A DNA stretch of 11,615 nucleotides from Bacteroidales bacterium (GTDB taxonomy: Bacteria; Bacteroidota; Bacteroidia; Bacteroidales; F082), in contig JAILDR010000139.1 in NCBI GenBank assembly GCA_024689285.1, positions 1-11,615 on the forward strand, in the 5' to 3' direction. Below, piece after piece: positions 7,055 through 11,615 of this stretch; within the stretch, counting starts at the first letter, position 1, and the number at the start of each line of letters is the position of its first letter. Below the pieces are notes generated by a model, which had not been told where the DNA came from, made no database searches, and saw only the letters and a list, made by a program, of their open reading frames with translations. A program made the position numbers and the translations under genes.

Positions 7055-8527
7055 TCACTTCCTAAAACAACAGACCACAAAAGGATAAGCCTCTTCTTCC
7101 TTCTCAAGTTGGAAGCTTGCGCGTTCCAGATACTCCCGCAAACCATTGAGCGGCATTGCCTTGCGGTACGTGAAAACCACTTTGGTATAGGCATTCAAAT
7201 CGGCAGTGGCATAGTTACAGTCGTAGAAATAACCCGCCTTGCACAGATAATCATAAAAAACATAATAGTCGACGGGCTGACTCTGGGTGCGGAAAGCTTC
7301 GTGGTTTTCATCCAAATAATAGGTAAACTGTTTTTCAAAGTACTCAGGCAGAACAACGAGGGCATTTTCCTTTTCTTTGGCTTCAACCAATTGATTGACA
7401 ATCGGTTTCACTTCATGATGCCAGCCACTGAAACGTTTGGTGGAGCTATCGGGCGAGCATGAAGCCACCATCGCAATTGCATACAAGGCCATCAAACTCA
7501 GACCCAACGCTTTACGTTTCGGGAATAAATACAGGCAGTAAGCCGCCACAGAAAGATAGAAAACCGGGAAAAGGAAATAGAAATAACGGTCGAGGAAAAA
7601 GCCTGTAAAATAGGAAAGCACGAAAGAAGCCAGCAAGGGAACCACCCAAAGCAAAGTTATGATGCCGGTGTTTCCTAACTCACACTTCTTTCTTACAATG
7701 CTGTTTATCAAAGCAATAAAAGCAGCAACAAGAACAACCATAACCAACACCGTGGTGGCAGGGACATTACACATCCGCCACAGAAAATCGTAAAGTGCCT
7801 CGGGGCTGGTGGTCTTCGCAATCCAAGTACCATTGACACCCGAATCGAAGAAGCGGGTGAACAACACAGGAAACATCGGTGCAAACAGGACAATAAGCGC
7901 AACAGCGTGAATCAGATAAGGCTTCCAAATCCTTTTTCGTATCGGTCTGAAGAACAATGCAATAACAAACTCCATCACGATAATCCAAACGGAAAGATAA
8001 TGCCCATACATCAGCATCAAATTGACGAGGGTCAACAGGATGAACTTGTAGCTTTTGGGATTATGGATAGCGCTGACGAAGAGCAGGACGGAACAAGCCG
8101 AGCAAAACCCGATGAGGCTATAGACGCGGCACTCGTGCGCCATATAAATGGAAAAAGTAGAGAAACAATAACATAGCGCTGCCGCAATGCCCACAAAACG
8201 ACGAAGGTACCTCTCGCCAAGCCAATAGACGGGAACAACCGTCAAAGCACTGAAGATGAGCGACAAACTGCGGATGGCGACTTCTGAAACGCCAAACACC
8301 TTCACCCAGAAATGCAGCAGCAGTTCCCAAAGCGGGGGATTGTCGCCTCGGCAAAGCATCCTGACGAGGTCGGGGACAGATTGCAACGCTGCGTGAAGCG
8401 AGAAGCTCTCGTCGTAGCCCAGATTCGTCTTTCCAATGTACCACACCCGCAGCACCACAGCCACAACGAGTAGCACAAGGCACTCGATGAAAGATTGGCG
8501 TTTGGAGGGTGTTTGCAATAACTTCAT
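7055..8527 (-). CDS. GT39 family glycosyltransferase (second in operon)
   Basis: A 490-residue polytopic inner-membrane protein of the PMT/ArnT-like GT-C type. These enzymes move a sugar from a polyprenyl-phosphate donor to an acceptor on the outer face of the inner membrane. After the first helix (about 14-30) comes LGYDESFSLHAAL (36-48), with the putative catalytic D39-E40, then GDNPPLWELLLHFW (61-74). The HECRVYSL stretch (131-138) matches the family's E-x-R-x-Y signature, and DRYFYFLFPVFYL (313-325) matches the later conserved Arg-Tyr. Helices continue to about 357, followed by a soluble tail of about 130 residues (360-490). Its ATG follows the stop of the other GT39 gene by 10 bases, so the two are co-transcribed. 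The acceptor is unknown: lipid, glycan and protein are all possible. Confidence 0.87.
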   Translation of the reverse strand: MKLLQTPSKRQSFIECLVLLVVAVVLRVWYIGKTNLGYDESFSLHAALQSVPDLVRMLCRGDNPPLWELLLHFWVKVFGVSEVAIRSLSLIFSALTVVPVYWLGERYLRRFVGIAAALCYCFSTFSIYMAHECRVYSLIGFCSACSVLLFVSAIHNPKSYKFILLTLVNLMLMYGHYLSVWIIVMEFVIALFFRPIRKRIWKPYLIHAVALIVLFAPMFPVLFTRFFDSGVNGTWIAKTTSPEALYDFLWRMCNVPATTVLVMVVLVAAFIALINSIVRKKCELGNTGIITLLWVVPLLASFVLSYFTGFFLDRYFYFLFPVFYLSVAAYCLYLFPKRKALGLSLMALYAIAMVASCSPDSSTKRFSGWHHEVKPIVNQLVEAKEKENALVVLPEYFEKQFTYYLDENHEAFRTQSQPVDYYVFYDYLCKAGYFYDCNYATADLNAYTKVVFTYRKAMPLNGLREYLERASFQLEKEEEAYPFVVCCFRK

Positions 8528-8537
8528 GGCTTGATTA

Positions 8538-10232
8538 TTAGGGTTCAGGTTGGGTGCTGTCAGTTTTCCGTTGGGTTTGCAGTTCCTTAATGGTGGGTTG
8601 CATATAGACTAAGCCCTTGCAGGCATAAACGAAGAAGTTCTTTGCCGGTTTGCCTCCTCGTTCAATCGTAATCGTATCTATTGGGACAATGGCCTCAAAG
8701 CCACCAGGATAAAGGGCCTCGGGGCGCTTGTAATAGCGGCTGTCCGTCAGAAACCAGAAATCCTCGCCTTTCCGGAAGCCGCCGCGTTGCTCATTAATCC
8801 ACATATACTTGTGCAGCTTCTCAAGATAGCCAACTCCCATCACCTTCATCCCCAAGGGACGGGCCACGTAGTAATCGAGATTGGCTAACGGGAACCATTC
8901 ATCGGCAACAATGCCGTCATCGGCTTTCATCACGCCCTCTGCAATTGTCTCCTCACGCAAAGCGGCAAACTTCATCTCTAACTGTTTCCAGCCGTACATA
9001 TCGAGGGTGAAGTCGTCGCAGCCCAGTTTTTCAGGCTCGGTGTGCCGGTCAAGGGGGACAAAGCCCGTCTGGATTTCGATGCCACCCACAACCACCACAA
9101 ACAGCATCACAGCTAAAGCGGCCACAATACCTTGGGGCAGTTTGAAGCGACCTCCGCTTGCAGGATGCTTCTCACTCAACCTACAGGCCACCAACAGGAT
9201 GAGCAGGACGTAAGCCGGTGCATTCCAATGCGGCAGCGTAGGCCGGGTGAGTGAAAAGGCCAAAAAGGTGAATATCAGCGGCAAAGCGGTACAAAGCACC
9301 AGCCGGAGTTGGTACGACTCAATATGGATTCTCCCTTTCAACGCAGCAATCACAGCGATGATGCAAAGCACAAAAACAACCGGGTTGTTGTAAAGAAACT
9401 CACCCGCCAGTTCGGTAGCGAAGGTAGCGGGATTGAGGATTCCACCCCCCACCCTCTCGCTGTGGAAAATAAAACTGACGAAGCCGTTCTGCAGGTTCCA
9501 ATACAAAATGGGGAGGCAGCAGATGGCTGAAATCAGCAAGGAGAGATAGAGGAAGGGGTTCTTGAGTTGCTCGCGGTTGAACAGCAGGATATACAGTCCC
9601 ATACCCACCCAAAGGAAGACACCGGAATATTTGGAGAGCATGGCGAGACCAGCGAATAGACCGAATAGTAACAAACGGGTTGTCTGGATTGCTTCGTCGT
9701 TCCTCCTCGCAATGACGCCAAGCGGGGCTTCATTCTCCGCCAACTTAGTTTGCAGCCGCTTTGCGTCATTGCGAGCGTAGCGCGGCAAACCAGAAAAAAA
9801 CCTAATCAACATCCAAAACGCCAGCAGCCAAAACAGCATCAACGGCGTATCAGGCATGATGAAAACGCCCGTGATGACAAAAGCATAAATCGAGGCAGTA
9901 TAAAGCAGGGCAGCATAAAACCCCGTCCGTGCATCCTTGATGTCCTTGCCGATGCGATAGATAATATAAGTATCGGCTGTCATGAAAACGACCGAGGCCA
10001 AGCGGATAAAAAACTCACTATCAAACAGCAGATTAAGGCTAAACAGCTGTATCACCCAGCCCACCATGGGCGGATGGTCGAAATGGCTCCAGTCGGGATA
10101 GAGGGCATAGGTCCAGTAATACACCTCGTCGTTGCCCAACTCCAACAGAGCCGCCAGCACTCCCCTCAGCGCCACGCTCACTGCCAGCAGTATCACCATC
10201 GCTTTCTTGATATCCTGTTCCTTAATCTGCAT
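8538..10232 (-). CDS. GT39 family glycosyltransferase with in-frame repeat insertion
   Basis: A 564-residue polytopic GT-C protein of the GT39/ArnT type. LGNDEVYYWTYAL (residues 32-44) holds the putative catalytic D35-E36, WSHFDHPPMVGW (48-59) follows, then IMPDTPLMLFW (125-135), LAMLSKYSGVFLW (197-209) and TLPHWNAPAYV (332-342), all typical of this subfamily. Helices end near 388, and the last 175 residues are soluble. Residues about 148-185 (PRYARNDAKR ... VIARRNDEAIQTT) are charged, unlike the rest, and are encoded by a palindromic repeat inserted between two helices without a frameshift. The ATG at 10232 is preferred to a GTG at 10235. The start overlaps the PHP gene by 11 bases. The enzyme probably still folds, because the insert lies in a loop. 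Donor and acceptor are unknown. Confidence 0.88.
   Translation of the reverse strand: MQIKEQDIKKAMVILLAVSVALRGVLAALLELGNDEVYYWTYALYPDWSHFDHPPMVGWVIQLFSLNLLFDSEFFIRLASVVFMTADTYIIYRIGKDIKDARTGFYAALLYTASIYAFVITGVFIMPDTPLMLFWLLAFWMLIRFFSGLPRYARNDAKRLQTKLAENEAPLGVIARRNDEAIQTTRLLLFGLFAGLAMLSKYSGVFLWVGMGLYILLFNREQLKNPFLYLSLLISAICCLPILYWNLQNGFVSFIFHSERVGGGILNPATFATELAGEFLYNNPVVFVLCIIAVIAALKGRIHIESYQLRLVLCTALPLIFTFLAFSLTRPTLPHWNAPAYVLLILLVACRLSEKHPASGGRFKLPQGIVAALAVMLFVVVVGGIEIQTGFVPLDRHTEPEKLGCDDFTLDMYGWKQLEMKFAALREETIAEGVMKADDGIVADEWFPLANLDYYVARPLGMKVMGVGYLEKLHKYMWINEQRGGFRKGEDFWFLTDSRYYKRPEALYPGGFEAIVPIDTITIERGGKPAKNFFVYACKGLVYMQPTIKELQTQRKTDSTQPEP
9683..9794. repeat. Palindromic dispersed-type repeat inserted inside the GT39 gene
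   Basis: The two ends form an imperfect terminal inverted repeat beginning TCTGG(A/T)TTGC. The inner arms are nearly perfect over 20 bases: 9706-9725 against 9756-9775 with one mismatch, including 13 perfect bases (CTCGCAATGACGC and its complement), around a 30-base centre. The GTCATTGCGAG core and the GAAGCAATCC end are familiar from dispersed repeats in many bacterial genomes, and their translation gives the telltale peptides PRYARND and ARRNDEAIQ seen here. The element is not coding in itself and carries no transposase, so it is MITE-like. It is open in the host frame and adds about 36 residues. No other copy is seen in this window. Confidence 0.85.
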
Positions 10233-11460
10233 CACCCTGAGGTTTCGTTTCTTTCATTTTCTTGAAGAGATACCAGCCGAAGGCCACGAAAGCCACCGCA
10301 TAAACAAGCCAATACAGCCCGGTTTGTGCATAATTGATGCTATCCAGGCGGCGGTCCTCCACAAGGGCGGCAGGATGCCTCGTGACGGGATTCAGATAGA
10401 GGAAGTTCCTCCCGTTGACGTCGATGCGCGTCCTGACGTAGGTGTCTTCAGGCTGAATGACATAAAACGCCGTTGCAACGTCGTCCATCGTCTTCAGCAC
10501 CTTGCCATCCTGCCCGATGAACTGCACCTCCTTCATCATTTCGGCAGAAGTGGCCACAAACAAAGTGTCGCCGTCCAGTTGGGCGAGGGTCAGATAAGGA
10601 AGCGCACGGGCGTCTCTCACCTTATAATCCAAAGTCAACGGATAGTAATGCCAATTATCGAACTCCACAGCATAGCACAAGCCCTTGTCCAAAGCCTCAT
10701 ACACGCTGTCGGCCTCCATGCTGCGGGTATTCACCATCGTCAGGTTGTGGCACACCTCGTGATAATCTGTGATATTGTGCGTGTCGTCGTCACCCAAAGC
10801 ATACACACGATGCCCACAGGAGAGGGCCTTGTCCCAATGCTCAAAGGCATTGCCATAGGGGTTGAGCACCTCAAGCAGGCGATAGTTGCTCAAAAACATC
10901 ATGTCGCTCACCTTATAGCCTTTGGTAAACGAGGCGTGAGCCGGCATCACGAAGCGGCTCCTTTCGCCCAACTTGTTGATGGTATGCTGCTTCATGTTGA
11001 GGTTCTGCATGAAGAGGAAGTCGGGCCAATACACCTTCCCGGCCCCGATGCAGATTTGGTGCGTCTTGCGGAAAAGTCCGTAACCGTGTTCGTAAGCAGG
11101 GATATAGCCCCCTTTATCCGACCCATGCGGGTTGATGCTCATATAGTCGGAGATACCGTAGTGGTCATATCCCAAAGCCTGATACACGCTGTCGATGGCG
11201 GTTTCCGTGCTCTTGCGTCCGTTGGTCAGGCCGAAGTATTTGCGCGAGTGGCAATGGAAATGGTATTTCTTCCACAGGCCGGGGTTCATGTCCTGATAGG
11301 GATTGTACAGGTATTCGCCGCTAAAGGGCTTCGGTTCCTTGAAACTATAGGTCGGCACAGAGAGATAGACATACAGCACCAACAACAGCAACGCAATACC
11401 GATGCCCGCCATCACCCTGCCGAAATAGAACCAGAAGCCGTGTGTTTTCGTCATTCGCAT
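10222..11460 (-). CDS. Membrane-anchored PHP-type phosphoesterase-like protein
   Basis: A 412-residue protein with one helix near the N-terminus (about 15-34) and one near the C-terminus (about 381-399). Basic residues flank both helices on the cytoplasmic side, so the middle domain should face the periplasm. That domain shows a PHP pattern: YHFHCHS (66-72) with H69-x-H71, GISDYMSIN (102-110), PAHAS with H175, LLEVLNPYG (195-203) and GDDDTHN with D226-x-H228 (223-229). Two usual ligands look altered: the TDH-type motif is SDY (Y106), and the Glu after the third strand is absent (GAGK, 139-142). PHP proteins are usually metal-dependent phosphoesterases, but activity here is uncertain. An alternative ATG lies at 11454. 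The gene overlaps the GT39 gene and probably shares its pathway. Confidence 0.8.
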   Translation of the reverse strand: MRMTKTHGFWFYFGRVMAGIGIALLLLVLYVYLSVPTYSFKEPKPFSGEYLYNPYQDMNPGLWKKYHFHCHSRKYFGLTNGRKSTETAIDSVYQALGYDHYGISDYMSINPHGSDKGGYIPAYEHGYGLFRKTHQICIGAGKVYWPDFLFMQNLNMKQHTINKLGERSRFVMPAHASFTKGYKVSDMMFLSNYRLLEVLNPYGNAFEHWDKALSCGHRVYALGDDDTHNITDYHEVCHNLTMVNTRSMEADSVYEALDKGLCYAVEFDNWHYYPLTLDYKVRDARALPYLTLAQLDGDTLFVATSAEMMKEVQFIGQDGKVLKTMDDVATAFYVIQPEDTYVRTRIDVNGRNFLYLNPVTRHPAALVEDRRLDSINYAQTGLYWLVYAVAFVAFGWYLFKKMKETKPQGDAD

Positions 11461-11482
11461 AATTCTTGTTGCTATCAGGGTG

Positions 11483-11490
11483 CAAATCTA
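11483..11490 (-). promoter_or_regulatory. -7 promoter box of the PHP/GT39 operon
   Basis: On the minus strand this reads TAGATTTG, a perfect Bacteroidetes TAnnTTTG box, followed by CACCC. It ends 22 bases before the ATG at 11460. Upstream lies a run of T and then TTG-rich 9-bp repeats, which supply TTG triplets near the -33 distance. Confidence 0.65.
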
Positions 11491-11500
11491 TGAAAAAAAA

Positions 11501-11527
11501 CTGCAACAACTGCAACAACTGCAACAA
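11501..11527. repeat. Three 9-bp tandem repeats upstream of the PHP operon
   Basis: CTGCAACAA occurs three times in direct tandem (11501-11509, 11510-11518, 11519-11527), preceded by a run of eight A (11493-11500). On the minus strand each unit gives TTGTTGCAG, so TTG triplets of the kind used at -33 recur 10 to 30 bases upstream of the TAGATTTG box. Confidence 0.8.
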
Positions 11528-11551
11528 CAGTAGAAAAAGCAGAAAAAAACC

Positions 11552-11582
11552 TTGCCAAATCCAACTATTTTGTTTATTTTTG
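11552..11582 (+). promoter_or_regulatory. Promoter reading rightwards out of the window
   Basis: TTG (11552-11554) and TATTTTTG (11575-11582) are separated by 20 bases, a very good match to the Bacteroidetes -33/-7 promoter. It points out of the window on the plus strand, away from the PHP operon, so a divergent gene or RNA should begin just beyond 11615. No coding start can be fixed within the remaining 33 bases. Confidence 0.6.
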
Positions 11583-11615
11583 CAACCGCAAGCGCAAAGC
11601 CCGAATGAAGCAGGA

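Noticed and set aside
9686..9791. Pseudogene call for the GT39 gene because of the repeat
   Set aside because: The frame is intact throughout and the conserved motifs before and after the insert are present, so it is better treated as an extended gene.
10132..11493. Long plus-strand open frame (453 codons) opposite the PHP gene
   Set aside because: It is antisense to a gene with clear motifs, its translation is rich in His and Gln in a way typical of a shadow frame, and it shows no family pattern.

Overview
The window reads as a chromosomal segment of a Bacteroidales bacterium, most likely Prevotella-like. Several start regions carry the Bacteroidetes -7 promoter box (TAnnTTTG), leaders are A-rich without clear Shine-Dalgarno sites, and the proteins (YitT with DUF2179, PepT, DUF2079, GT39 mannosyltransferase-like proteins, a FGSNL...GGGAAR macro-like protein) are of kinds common in that group. 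The genus is inference; there is no rRNA or tRNA here to fix it.

Layout. Bases 1-1923 (minus strand) hold a compact run: a macro-domain-like protein, an iron-containing alcohol dehydrogenase and the start of a class-3-type aldehyde dehydrogenase that leaves the window. With gaps of 11 and 6 bases, they are probably one transcript. Bases 1924-2498 have no gene but are dense in repeats: two hairpins sharing one stem sequence, six 22-bp tandem units, and two further hairpins. Then comes a YitT-family membrane protein (plus), a two-gene minus-strand module of minimal nucleotidyltransferase and HEPN protein joined by an ATGA overlap, and peptidase T (plus), which is divergent from the module with recognisable -7 boxes on both sides.

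Bases 5590-11460 are a membrane-glycosylation-like block. A DUF2079 protein follows pepT on the plus strand. It converges, 4 bases apart, on a minus-strand run of a membrane-anchored PHP-type protein and two GT39-family GT-C glycosyltransferases. These genes overlap or nearly touch, so they are probably one operon, read from a promoter with a perfect TAGATTTG box. GT-C enzymes normally use polyprenyl-phosphate sugars on the outer face of the inner membrane, so this block probably decorates an envelope glycan, lipid or protein. The actual acceptor cannot be told from the sequence.

The most unusual signal is inside the first GT39 gene. A roughly 110-bp palindromic repeat with the GTCATTGCGAG core sits in frame and adds about 36 residues between two membrane helices, without breaking the gene. 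No complete new defence or mobile system is visible. The best accessory candidates are the nucleotidyltransferase/HEPN pair, the PHP/GT-C operon and the intergenic tandem array.
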